DNA of 64,000 nucleotides, from positions 64,324,148 to 64,388,147 of the forward strand of contig CM062296.1 of assembly GCA_031216915.1 (NCBI GenBank). Reading direction: 5' to 3'. Below the pieces are notes generated by a model. The model was not told the origin of the DNA. It saw only the letters and a list, made by a program, of their open reading frames with translations, and did no database searches. Each line of letters begins with the position of its first letter. Position 1 is the first letter of the stretch. The stretch comes from Pictodentalium vernedei. Taxonomy: Eukaryota > Mollusca > Scaphopoda > Dentaliida > Dentaliidae. The position numbers were made by a program, and so were the translations under genes. Below are positions 32,129 to 42,208 of the stretch, piece by piece.

Positions 32129-33403
32129 TCATCGAATGATCGACATCTTATTTCCGTCCGATTCGAATTGTAATTCTCTGTCCGACAGGACCAGGGCGAA
32201 GGCTTCGGTTTTTCTCGGCACGTTCCTATCGAATTGCATCTTGATCTGAATGTCTAACACGCTACTCTTGAGTCGTTCACTCTGTTTACTGACGTCGAAC
32301 ACGAACATGGGATACATCAACTTGTATTCGCCGGGAGATATGTTAGGATTGCTCATCAATTCGTCTAGACCGTGATACTTCTTTCTAAAATCAGCGGCAT
32401 TGCCGTACAGTCTGGAGAAATTGTTCTTGTCGAACGACGCGTTGTAATCGATTGCTGGATATCTCGTGGCATTCAGAAACACTTGCATGTTTCTCAAATG
32501 GCAGTGATCGAACAGCGACGCATTCTTTTCCTGAGACCCGTCCCTATCGGTCTGAAACGCAACCACGATGAAACGCGGTCTCTCGGAAGCGGATTTCACC
32601 GTCAATCTCCAATCGAAGTGATTCGTGGAGAGAGGAATGCTAGCCGTGTCGCACTGTCTCATTCTAAATCCCACGGGTAATTTACTCTTGGATTCTATAA
32701 TCTTGTAGAGACACGCTTTCTCCACGATCAAAGGCTCCACGTGCGGAACGAACCATGATATCTTGTGTAGAGTTATCTTACCCGCATTGGTCGCGGTGAG
32801 TTTCACTATTGCGTCGTCGTTTCCTTTTCGAATCAACGTCAGATTGTGTTTGAATCCGTACATGATCTTGTTGTAATCATCTGTGAATCCGAAGATGTGG
32901 TTCAAAGGTATCCTGAACGAAAATGTTCCTTTAGGTCTGGACGTCTTGACGACGTAGTCGAATATCGTGGCGGCACCTGCGCTAGCAGGGCCTACAGTGT
33001 CTTTCACCCACAACTGATTAAGTCGTCTGGATTTCAAAAAATCATCAGGATACGTCAAGAGTCCGAACATCGTGGTGGCCTGACCGGGATGAAAAACAGA
33101 TTCTATCTCTTGTCCGGATAGCATGTATTTTATGTTACTGAATAGATGCATGATGCCATTATTGGCAAGAGTAACTGTGTCGTCGTCGGCGTAGTCACTC
33201 CCATCTTCCTTGGTGAGACGTCCCTGCACCACTATGTAACTCTCGCTAGGATGTATGAATAGATCTTGAGTTTCGACGTTGATTCTTATCTCTCCCGCAT
33301 TGTTCAAACTCGTCCCGGTTACCGGTTCATATTCATGAACCTCATATTCTTGAATACTTTCATCTTTCACTATGCTTTATGCTATATCTAGTATATTTGT
33401 CAT
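32129..33403 (-). pseudogene. Polinton double jelly-roll major capsid protein, one early stop
   Basis: The frame starts at ATG 33403-33401, has TAA at 33379-33377 (codon 9), then is open for 416 codons to 32129. Recognisable segments are EYEPVTGTSLNNAGEIRI, FIHPSESYIVVQGRL, HPGQATTMFGLLTYPDDF, RPKGTFSFRIPLNHIFGF and DDYNKIMYGFKHNLTLIRKG. They are characteristic of the Polinton/adintovirus hexon-like coat protein. The size fits a double jelly-roll. It would assemble as trimers into an icosahedral shell. Only the codon-9 stop breaks it, since no ATG lies soon after. The downstream in-frame GTG (33370) might permit weak initiation. Confidence 0.85.
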
Positions 33404-33581
33404 TTTAAAGGATTTTTAGTTTTTTTTTTTTTTTTTTGTTTATTAATTCACTTGCTTTCTTTATCTAAAAAAATAGTTTTTAATTATTTGTTATTATTAT
33501 TTTTTTTCTCTCTTATATATATGTGTGTGTAAACAAGAAAATGTCAAAGAGAGTAAATAAAAAAAATTTTTGTGTTCTTCA

Positions 33582-34902
33582 TCAAAACTTCGTCTTCTGT
33601 AATTGTTGTTCGTAAAACTTTCCGATGATCTCTTCTCCATCCAAAGCTTCGATTTCGTAAGTCACCGGATCGGTGTGAAATATTTTGATGATCACGAAAA
33701 TTTCCAAGGTCCATCGAGGAGTATAACCCTTTTCGAAGTGCTTCTTATAAGCGTAGATTCTCACTCGATCGCCGACCACAAATTTCGGCGTTCTAGACTT
33801 CTTCCTGATCTTAGATCTCTCGGGATATAGATTTGCGTAGACCCGTTTTTCGTTTCGAGGATTGCTAGCTTCCGCGGGAGTCATCTTGATCGATCTGTGT
33901 CGCGTGTTGTTGTAATCTTTGACCAGACCATTCAGAGCATATATGTATTTCTTGGTCGAATTCGCCGTGAAGTATCTGTACATCTTCTCCTTCATCGTTC
34001 GATTCCAACGTTTCACCATGCTGGCTTTCTCTTCGTTTTCGATCGAGTAGAGGTCTACCAATCGATGAACGTCCTTGTTGTAGAATTCCTTTCCCTTATC
34101 CACCCACAATTTACTCGGTTTTCGAGAAGACGAGTTGAACATGCTCTTCAGAGCCTCGGCGACGCAAGGTCCCGATTTATCCTTCAAAGCTCTGATCCAA
34201 CCGTATTTGGAAAACACATCGATGACCGTCAATAGATATTTGACGCCCTCGTTCCACCTCGAAAACGATCTCATGTTGACCAAGTCGGCAGACCAAATGT
34301 CATCCAGACCCTTCACGAACACCCTTCTCTTTCAAAATTTACGCACTATGGATTTGTGTAACTCCTCGCTCGTCAATAATCATTTCTTCTTCTTTTCAGA
34401 TGCGCTTTTTTTTTTTGAATGCCCCATCCGAATCGACGTTTCGCACTGATCAGATTGCCGACCAGCGAACGTTCCATCTTCTCTCTCCTGGTCGGATTCG
34501 ATATGCCTCTCAATCTCCCCAACATGTTTTTGTCGCAGACGTCGTTGCGATTCTTGGTGTCGGAATGTCCGGCGTAGCACAGATCATGATCGTACATGGC
34601 CACATCCACTCTATTCACGGGTTTGCTCCAAGATTTGGGTGTCAGATCGGCGTTGAGTCTCTTGTTCAATTTCGTTCCGGGTCCCGTGAAACTGTGACCG
34701 GGCAGATGCATTTCGAAAGGTAGATTGTTGATCATTTTATTCACGATGCCTTTACCTTTGCTCGCGTTCTTTTGTTTGACGAATCGAGTCTTGATAGAAC
34801 CACACACGTCGCAAATTCCGCGAAGCATCCTTCTGTCGTTTTTAGTTCGCACTTCTCTAGAATTACTCGTCTCGGAATTCTCTTACACTTTACGCAATAC
34901 AT
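33582..34902 (-). pseudogene. Polinton zinc-ribbon / PLA2-like / retroviral-type integrase gene, broken
   Basis: The N-terminus begins at ATG 34902 (CVKCK, first half of a Cys4 ribbon). It shifts frame near 34880 and continues with CDVC, HLPGHSFTGPGTKL (Ca-loop-like GPG) and YDHDLCYAGH with the His-Asp of phospholipase A2 (about 34575-34700). A second shift falls in the poly(T) run at 34407-34417. Then come TGA at 34382-34380, EELHKSIVRKF, TGA at 34334-34332, and the integrase core: WSADLVNM, LLTVIDVFSKYGWI, LWVDKGKEFYN, NRTMKEKM, and a C-terminal chromodomain-like DRVRIYAYKKHFEKGYTPRW. The third catalytic acid is Lys (codon 34013-34011). In related elements PLA2-like domains may breach endosomes, and the integrase joins the genome to host DNA. 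Whether this is one fused gene or two is uncertain. Confidence 0.75.
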
Positions 34903-35015
34903 TTTTTTAAGAGTTATTTAAATTAATTTAGTTTTTTTTTATTTTATATATAAATTTAATATTTTTTTTTTTTAAAATTCTGTTCTTATTATATATATAT
35001 ACTTTTTTTTTTTTT

Positions 35016-35678
35016 TCAATCGCTGGTCTTGAGTTCTATCATCTTTCTGAATTCCTCCCTGGCCACTTTCCTCCCCTTTTCCACGAGAGAATCCTTCATC
35101 TCTTCCTTGATGATCTGACGAGTCTCGATTCTCACGTCTTCTTTCATGGCATCGTATTTCGTTTTCTCACTCAATATCGCGAAGTATTCTCCGTCCGATA
35201 TCCTACTGTCTTTCAACGCCATAGAGATCATTTCGGATATCGTGTTGATCTTGGAGTCGGCCAAGACGCGAATCTTGTCGTGTTTCCTCGCCTTCAGATA
35301 TAATTTCCTACTCAAAAAGTTTCCGAGCGTGCTAAACAATCCGGCGGCGAGGGCCACTCCTTCTACGGTCAACACGATCGGAATGCCGACCACGGTCAAC
35401 AACAATCCGATGCCGGTCGCGTGTAAACCCATGGAAATCGTGATGAGTGTCGTGTCTATCGCGTTGACGAATTTCGCGAAACGTGAATACTTCTTCTTGA
35501 GGGAACGACGAGAATCTCTCTCTCGAGTCAGATACAATTGGATTCTACTGATTTGATCGATGCGATACCTCTCTCCTCTTTCTCTTTCTTCTAGCGACGG
35601 CGCCGTCGGCAAAACGCCGTTCGGCTTCTCGTCCTCGTCGTCCACTAACGTCGGATACAATTTATTTCTGGTTCTCAT
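35016..35678 (-). CDS. Polinton membrane protein with YPTL and PTAP late-domain motifs
   Basis: An intact 220-codon frame from ATG 35678. YPTL lies at residues 8-11 and PTAP at 24-27, within a Pro/Asp/Glu-rich leader. These match the ALIX- and TSG101-binding late domains viruses use to recruit ESCRT. A charged coiled-coil-like stretch (about 32-70) is followed by a strongly hydrophobic segment (about 76-118: TGIGLLLTVVGIPIVLTVEG) and a charged helical tail. The likely location is a membrane, with entry, egress or trafficking roles. I recall similar short Polinton proteins, but the function is inferred from motifs alone. Confidence 0.65.
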   Translation of the reverse strand: MRTRNKLYPTLVDDEDEKPNGVLPTAPSLEERERGERYRIDQISRIQLYLTRERDSRRSLKKKYSRFAKFVNAIDTTLITISMGLHATGIGLLLTVVGIPIVLTVEGVALAAGLFSTLGNFLSRKLYLKARKHDKIRVLADSKINTISEMISMALKDSRISDGEYFAILSEKTKYDAMKEDVRIETRQIIKEEMKDSLVEKGRKVAREEFRKMIELKTSD

Positions 35679-35781
35679 TTTGTGTTTTTTTATTTCTTTC
35701 TAATATTATATAGAAATTTTATGTGTATTTATTTTTTTTTTATTTTCTACTCTCCCTTATTTTATATCAACGAAAAAAAAC

Positions 35782-36156
35782 CTAGACGTATGCTTCGTTC
35801 AGCAATAATTTCTTGATGCATCCCTTGTCTTCTAAAGTCAAACTTCTACGCGCAAATTTCAGTTCTTCTGAATCTGTGGGCTTGTCTCGATTCTTACAGA
35901 AGACTAATCTCTTCCAAAACGTGATCACATCGTTGAATTTAACGCGTTCGAACGCTGGTTCGAAATACATGACGACCATATCTTCCCTTTCCATCGTCAG
36001 ACACGAATGATTCTCGTGATCGAAGTCTAGATGATCCCGACATCCGACGCATCGTTCTAACAAGATGGGACGTAGTTCTTCGTTCACGCAGATTGCGTAT
36101 GCTCTCATCAGCATGTTTAAAAGAAACCTCGCTCTAATAGTCTGAGAATCGCTCAT
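35782..36156 (-). CDS. Polinton small Cys/His protein
   Basis: An intact 124-codon frame from ATG 36156, first gene inside the right TIR. Residues 36-52 read CVGCRDHLDFDHENHSC, a likely single zinc site (Cys36, Cys39, one of the His, Cys52). The rest is helical and charged. Small Cys/His proteins occupy this place in some Polintons. Regulatory or DNA-binding use is a guess. Confidence 0.6.
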   Translation of the reverse strand: MSDSQTIRARFLLNMLMRAYAICVNEELRPILLERCVGCRDHLDFDHENHSCLTMEREDMVVMYFEPAFERVKFNDVITFWKRLVFCKNRDKPTDSEELKFARRSLTLEDKGCIKKLLLNEAYV

Positions 36157-36258
36157 GATTTACGTATTTTTTTTTTATTATCTATTCGATTTGATATATT
36201 TAATTTTCTAAATAACTATTTATTTATATTTTTTTCCCTGTATATATATCAATCAAAA

Positions 36259-37045
36259 ACGTGACAGCGGGCTCGCGAATTTCCAACACACCGACAACGA
36301 CAACACTCTTCGTTCAAAACATTTCCATCGAGTGCTCGTCGAGATCACCTCGCAATAACGTGCCCTAATCTCACTTCGAGAAACGCAACAGTGGGTTTGC
36401 GGATTCAAACATCACCTCCTCACTCATTTCCATCAAGTGCTCGTCGCGATCACCTCGCAATAACGTACCCTAATCTCACTTCGAGAAACGCGAAGTGGGT
36501 TTGAGAGTTCAAACATCACCTCTTCACACATTTCCATCAAGTGTTCGTCGCGATCACCTCGCAATAACGTACCCTAATCTCACTTCGAGAAACGCGAAGT
36601 GGGTTTGAGAGTTCAAACATCACCTCTTAGTAGGTAATCACACATCATCTTGTCGATTCTAACAATCTGCAAGTGGATCTCCGTGTACGCCCCATAGGGT
36701 TTTCAGTGTTAAAATCGGACGCGAATATTAAAATCGGCGAGACGATGATGTTAGAACTCTCAAAACGTTTTTTGCACGCAATTTAACACTGAATCCTATG
36801 GGGGAAACTCACTTGCCGATTTCAATCAAAACGGTACATGTACTGTACGAAAAATTTCATGCGTTTTCTGTCATTCTAGGATACAATCAGTGATGTTTGA
36901 ATTCTCAAGGGGATTCTAAAGCACCCTAAAAAACGTTAAAAATCTTGTACACGTACACGATTTTAACACTAAATCCTATGGAGGTGTACATGTACACGTA
37001 CACGTACATGTACGATGATGGTTGAACTCTCATTTATTACCTACT
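36259..37045 (-). repeat. Polinton right terminal inverted repeat
   Basis: About 787 bp, reverse complement of the left terminus. It carries three 104-bp units (CACCTC ends at 36418, 36522 and 36626), against two in the left arm. The unit nearest the interior is the most diverged. Outer end CTACT at 37041-37045. Confidence 0.9.
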
Positions 37046-37051
37046 TGCGTG
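37046..37051. repeat. Target-site duplication of the Polinton, right (TGCGTG)
   Basis: Identical to 17963-17968. Confidence 0.9.
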
Positions 37052-37830
37052 CCAAATTTTTCCACTCTTTAGCTGAATGTAGTACAATTTTTCAGTCACA
37101 ATATTAATACCTTGAAGTGAATATAACCAAAATAGCATACAAGATTTTGCATTGGAAATTTCAGGTGCAATTGCACTCCTAAGCAATCTGAGGAGGGCAA
37201 TTGTTTTGCCAGGCCTGTATGATAATTCATGTCAATCGAACAAATAATACTTCTACTGGAGCACAAAATACGTTGGAAGGATAGATTTTTAATAATCACC
37301 TAAGTGAAACAAGGAACAATAACCCAGTAAATGTTAAAGCGCAGCTATTTATTTCGCCAAAGGATCTGTTTCCCTATGATCAGGAAAAAGTACGCCAAAA
37401 ATGATTTGAATCCAACCATTACTGATATAGTGCTAGAGCAGCAAGCATGCTAAGCGGACATAATCTGTATCGTACGAAGGAACGAACATTAAGACAGAGC
37501 ACAGCGAGGGTGGAGTATTGGGGCCTGAACGACCCTTGGAAAAAATATCACCTTCGGCAATCTGATAACTCTCTTGCTTGCATGCCGACACGCTTTTGTG
37601 TCAAAGCATTTCACACACGTCATAACGTCACTCAAACGTGTAACGTCCAATCAGCTGCGTTCTTACATGGCATTCTTACGCGTAATCCAGATTCCACGCG
37701 TGGTGTATCTAGAACATTTCCCAATGGCTGTATTGTATCAGATAATGTGGTGTACGCAGAGGAATCGTAGTATAAACGAACACATAAACTTTGTCCTATA
37801 TACCATCTCATGAGAGGGTCATAATAATCA
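37052..37830. other. No supported gene
   Basis: A GAGGAGGGCAATTGTTTTGCCAGGCCTG segment (37190-37217) resembles, inverted, the sequence at 17638-17720 left of the Polinton; it is probably a small transposon end. Open frames at 37447-37813 show no motif. Confidence 0.5.
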
Positions 37831-38083
37831 TTAACCCTTTACCCAATGAATCGGCCGCATCCGCCCGCGTAATATGCAAATTCAGCAGTTGAAAAAATAT
37901 TATTTTTCAAAAACTTTCAACAAAACCATATCATGTGACCCCTCGTTGGAACGAGCTCGTTGAGCTCGTTCCAACGAGGGGGTCACATGATATGTTTTTT
38001 TTTTTTTTAAATTTTTTGAAATATTAAAACAAATGATATTTAAAATAATAAATTTTGTTACCGTCTGCGTTGTAAAGGGTTAA
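37831..38083. mobile_element. piggyBac-type hairpin MITE, divergent copy 3
   Basis: TTAA-CCCTTTACCCAATG to TGTAAAGGG-TTAA. The palindromic core is CGTTGGAACGAGCTCGTTGAGCTCGTTCCAACG, but the arms (TCATGTGACCCCTC) differ from the other copies, marking a subfamily. Confidence 0.8.
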
Positions 38084-38259
38084 ACGTATATGATTATGTA
38101 GTTTACCTAAAACAAAATAAGCAAAATATTGACTTTTGGCCACATTTATGTAAGTGAAGAAGTTAGAAAAGTTGTATGGGGTCATGGGCAAAATCAACCC
38201 CATTCGAATCGGACACTACAAAGACGAAAGACGGAGAAGGCTCGAGGAGTAACCGAACG

Positions 38260-38395
38260 CATAGAGGATTTCTACGCTGTTTTAGTGAATATCGGTAATT
38301 ATCTCATGAGTGTGGACCTGAAAGTTTTATTTTTTAAATAATACTTTCAGGTTCACCGATATTCACTAAAATCGCGTAGATTTTCTTTTTATTAT
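38260..38395. repeat. Palindromic element
   Basis: TTTTAGTGAATATCGGT...GACCTGAAAGT pairs with ACTTTCAGGTTCACCGATATTCACTAAAA around TTATTTTTTAAATAA. Probably a small MITE. Confidence 0.6.
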
Positions 38396-38523
38396 ATGCT
38401 ACGTGATAGTTTACTGCGCAATATTCAGCCCAATTCGACCCCAAATGCGTACTTTTCAAACAGTAACAAAGACCAGCTGATCGTTCCTTTAAGGCGACGT
38501 GATGCGGCGTAGCGTGATGTCAT

Positions 38524-38775
38524 TTAACCCTTTACCCAACGTAACGGCCAAAACCGGCCAGCGCTATTCTCAAAAATCGCCAATTAATTTTCATTATTTT
38601 TTTCATTTTTTGTCTCAAAAACATAGGTTATGACCCCTCGTTGGAACGAGCTCGTCGAGCTCGTTCCAACGAGGGGTCATAACCTATGTTTTTGAGACAA
38701 AAAATGAAAAAAATTAGTTATTCAAGAATTATTTTTGCAAGTGTCGTCTGCTTTTCATGCTAGGTAAAGGGTTAA
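38524..38775. mobile_element. piggyBac-type hairpin MITE, copy 4
   Basis: TTAA-CCCTTTACCCAACGTAACGGCC to GGTAAAGGG-TTAA, both TTAA intact. Near-perfect palindromic core of over 100 bp centred on GAGCTCGTCGAGCTC. Confidence 0.85.
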
Positions 38776-40470
38776 GAAGCAACTGAGGGATTAGGTATCG
38801 TGAAATATCTCTTTGATAATTTGATATAATTCTCAGGCTAGCATATAATAAGGAAAAGTATACATTACGTCTTGGACCCTCGAGTACTTTCGCTATTGGT
38901 TCACTCTGTGTAACGTCATTCCTTCCCTGGAAATAGAATATAGCCGTCTTAACTATGCTACATATAAATAACTATTTCTTAATAGCCAAATAGCCGACCG
39001 AGCAGCTCTGTATACAATAATATGTTATTAAACAGAACTGTAATGTATGCCCATCCTTGACGTAAAAAGCCGCCCAGGAACAACTAGAGATAAAATACCT
39101 TTTTTTTTTTTTTGTTTTAAAAGGAAAAATACTCCAGAAACCTGTGTCCAATAGCACGTGCTAAGTACGTCTCAGGGAAGTTACTGGACTAGCAACTTGA
39201 AATAAGAAAAGTGAAAATAATGTGACACTTTTAGCTTTCAACATGAATTTTCAGATACGATCATGAATTCAAAATTGACTGGTCCAAGCAATGGCGACGG
39301 CTAGAATTGAAAATACTAATTTTACCGCCTTCCACCAAATATCACATGCACCAAATCTACAAAACGATTGGTAGTTACAATAAACTATTTGTAACGTCAC
39401 TGCTTTCCAATTTTCTAATTGGCTAACGATTTCCTAATTTTTTCATTGGTCCAAAACGACCAAACTAACATAAATGAACGTTGAACACAACGTAAAAACA
39501 AATGTTTTCCGCTATTCTACGAAACGCGGAAAAATAATAATCATCAAACAGCAGTTCTAAACAATCCACTGGGGAAGCTTAATTTAGTTGTAGAGTTGTG
39601 CTCTGAGGAGTAGGTTTACTAAATGAAGCATGAAGCTGCTGTAATGACAACACAGAAAATACAACATAGAAATATTTCCTCACTTCATTACACATCGTGG
39701 TGGGTTAAGAGTGTGTAAACCCCAAAGTGAAGTCTTCCCCGGGAGAAAAAAAAACAACTGGAGGCCATGACTACTTTAGGAAGACTTAACTGGTTGAGTG
39801 CTAGAAGCCACCATCAGAGCTTTCCAAAAAATGAGGGTATCACAGCAAAAGCCAACATTTTCCTTGCTCATGTTTCATATTTAGTCAAACGCAAATAATA
39901 TTTTGTTCACATAAATTTGTTTTATCACTAATTATTGAAGAGTGCCTGTGGGCACTCTATAATAACTTGTTATAAAACAAATTTTGATGAACAAATTCGA
40001 ACCACCAAAAATAATGTACCACTCAAGTAGTTAAGTACCCGGATATTGAAGGAATAACTTTTGCAAAATCATATCAGTATGAAAGTATATGAACCATGGG
40101 GGATTTCAGGCTTGGATGTATATAAGGTCAGCATTTTTCAGACAAACTGGCGGGAAAATCCACGTTTCGGGTGAGTGCTTTTAAGTAGTGACCCCCTCCC
40201 CCTCCCACCGATTCCCTGGCTGTGGTACTGTGGTGTAAATATGTATAGTAAAGAAAATGTTGGCCGTCCTCTCTCTCTCTTATCTCTTCGTCTCTTTCTC
40301 TATAATTCAACTATTTTTTGAAAAAGGGGGCTAACCCCGAGCCTCCCCCCGCTTCCTACGTTCCTGCATCCGGTATACCCGCTGAATTATTCACACTGTT
40401 CGAATTCGCCCTATTTCACAGCTGGGGGGGGGGGGGGGGGGCAGACATCTTCAATTATTTCCAGATTGCC
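38776..40470. other. No supported gene; one hairpin
   Basis: The hairpin GTTCA-ATAAATTTGTTTTAT...GAGTGCC/GGCACTC...ATAAAACAAATTT-GAAC spans about 39907-39990. A poly(G) run lies at 40424-40441. Nothing else is recognised. Downstream exons of the PhyH-like gene were looked for here and not found. Confidence 0.5.
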
Positions 40471-40950
40471 CACGTGGGGCCAGGGTGGCGCTGTGTACTA
40501 AGATGTACTGCGCGTCGATGGTGCACTGGTCTTCTACCAATGCTGGGCCTAATTTATGTGGAGTTTGTACGTTGAGGAGTCTTAACCATTTACCTAACAT
40601 GAAAAGCAGACGGCACTTGCAAAAAGAAATCTTGAATTACTATTTTTTTTCATTTTTTGTCTCAAAAACATAGGTTATGACCCCTCGTTGGAACGAGCTC
40701 GACGAGCTCGTTCCAACGAGGGGTCATAACCTATGTTTTCGAGACAAAAAATGAAAAAATAATAAAAATTAATTGGAGATTTTTGAGAATAGCGCTGGCC
40801 GGTTTTGGCCGTTACGTTGGGTAAAGGGTCAACAGTTGCTCGCCGTTGCTGAGTGCTCCAGCTTCCTCCACCCGTAAAACTGTCCGACACGAGGTGACCC
40901 TGGCTCTCGAAAGTGTCATTAAACTCCAATAAATAAATAAATCAATTTCA
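40471..40950 (+). mobile_element. SINE fragment split by a piggyBac-type MITE
   Basis: SINE body pieces CGCTGTGTACTAAGATGTACTGC (about 40488) and CAGCTTCCTCCACCCGTAAAACTG with an (AATA)n tail (40857-40945) lie either side of the MITE at 40582-40832. Confidence 0.7.
40582..40832. mobile_element. piggyBac-type hairpin MITE, copy 5
   Basis: TTAA-CCATTTACCTAAC to GTTGGGTAAAGGG-TCAA, with the same GAGCTCGACGAGCTC palindrome as copy 2. The right TTAA has decayed to TCAA. Confidence 0.8.
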
Positions 40951-40998
40951 TTAAATTTAGATTTAATTGAACTTGATTATTTATCCTAATTGTATTAC

Positions 40999-41167
40999 CT
41001 CCATGAATGGAATACAACCAAGTGCACATCTATGATTAATTTTGCCTTCTGTCCACGAGGAACCATCTTGCAGTTTATTCTCACCACTGTCCTTTATGTG
41101 TTTCAGCACTGCCAATCTCGCTTGTAGCACCTCTTCACGATCATGCAATCCTCTCACAAATAAGTAT
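40999..41167 (-). CDS. PhyH-like (phytanoyl-CoA dioxygenase family) host gene, exon 2
   Basis: A 169-bp exon on the minus strand. Acceptor: poly-T then GTCAACAG before ATACTTATTT. Donor: CATGGAG/GTAATA. The first base completes a Gly codon begun by exon 1, giving a Gly before YLFVRGLHDREEVLQARL. That is the strand-turn-helix that opens PhyH-type Fe(II)/2-oxoglutarate dioxygenase domains. It continues LAVLKHIKDSGENKLQDGSS to PFME and ends on a codon boundary. The metal-binding His/Asp motifs would lie in later exons, which I did not find in the window; they may be left of the Polinton. Family call rests on a short segment. Confidence 0.6.
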
Positions 41168-41582
41168 CTGTTGACAAAAAAAAAAAAACGAGTGTACAAA
41201 AGACATCCCCTGGGCAGTTCCTTGCACCACGAATCCCAGACTCCACACCCATACATCTCAAAGTCCCCATTATTACACGCCTGTTCTACGAAATCCTCAT
41301 CCACAGCAACACTAAACCATGCGGAAAATGAAAATGTGCGGAACGGAAATCGTTGAGGGGCTATTTTTAAATAGAAGCGAAATTTCACTGGAATTTTCTA
41401 CAAATCATGCAGCGCAATTACAATTTGAATCGCTAGCGAGAGCTGAAAATCGGCTCCTGAATTCCAATGTGTTTTATGTGCCAGTAGGCTGCCAGTATGC
41501 ACATAGAACACATAGGAACTCAGGGGACAAAATAGTAACACCGGTTCCTCTCGCAAATTTGGTTGTTCTTTTTATTGGTAGT

Positions 41583-41652
41583 TCGTCCCCTGAGTTCCAA
41601 TGTGTTCTATGTGCCAGCAGGCGCATAGAACACATTGGAACTCAGGGGACGA
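41583..41652. repeat. TTCCAATGTGTTCT hairpin family, best copy
   Basis: GTCCCCTGAGTTCCAATGTG...GCC-AGCA-GGC...CACATTGGAACTCAGGGGAC, a nearly perfect 70-bp hairpin. A second copy is just upstream at 41458-41530. Confidence 0.85.
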
Positions 41653-42208
41653 GTTATCAAATGAATTGCTGAGTGTCCTTCTAATAATTGTTTTTTTTAT
41701 AGACGTGGAGGCGTGTAATAAACACAGAACGACACACGGGTATGAATGGGTTAATCGAATTCGCCACTGGCACTCGTGCCATATCGATTAACTTATTCAC
41801 ACGCGTGTGTCGTTCAGTGAAATTTATTGTTGAAATAGCTGGAAGCCGATGTATGGAACAGACCTTTAGATCAATGTAATTTGGGCACAACGGCAAATAT
41901 GGATGTGGCCTGCATGGTAGGAGAAACAGCACTGGTATTTCCTTCTTCTTGGCGTCTGTTTTAGGTTTTACATCCCCCGTCTTAAAGTGATAGTTTACAA
42001 CCCCTTGTTATAGGTCTTCACCATTATCACTTGTTCTCTCCCACCACCCCTTGTCGTAAGTTTACTCGACTAACTCGAGAAGGCTTCTTAGTTTCTCAGT
42101 GTCGAGCCAAAGGTCTCTTTGACTGTAAATTACGCCAGGCGTATACTGAGAAATGCCACACAAACATGAATATAATAGATCTCAAGCTTTAAGTGCATGA
42201 TCATATAG

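Larger units (their letters stand above)
17969..37045. mobile_element. Complete Polinton/Maverick (adintovirus-like) element
   Basis: 19,077 bp bounded by inverted repeats starting AGTAGGTAAT, with a perfect TGCGTG duplication. It encodes the Polinton hallmark set: protein-primed PolB, retroviral-type integrase, adenain-like protease, packaging ATPase, double jelly-roll major capsid and penton-like minor capsid. It also carries IAP-like, fibre-like and late-domain proteins. Early stops and frameshifts hit at least the DUF8207-like gene, ATPase, penton, polymerase, major capsid and integrase genes, so this is an inactive endogenous copy. The interior is AT-rich between genes, unlike the flanks. 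Confidence 0.95.

Noticed and set aside
21973..34382. Alternative genetic code with TGA as sense in the Polinton
   Set aside because: Other genes (fibre-like, ATPase frame) end normally, TAG/TAA breaks and frameshifts also occur, so decay is simpler.
41168..41388. Upstream continuation of the PhyH-like exon 2 frame
   Set aside because: A poly-T tract and CAG acceptor lie at 41168-41185; exon 1 at 51163 gives the correct phase and family sequence, the upstream frame does not.
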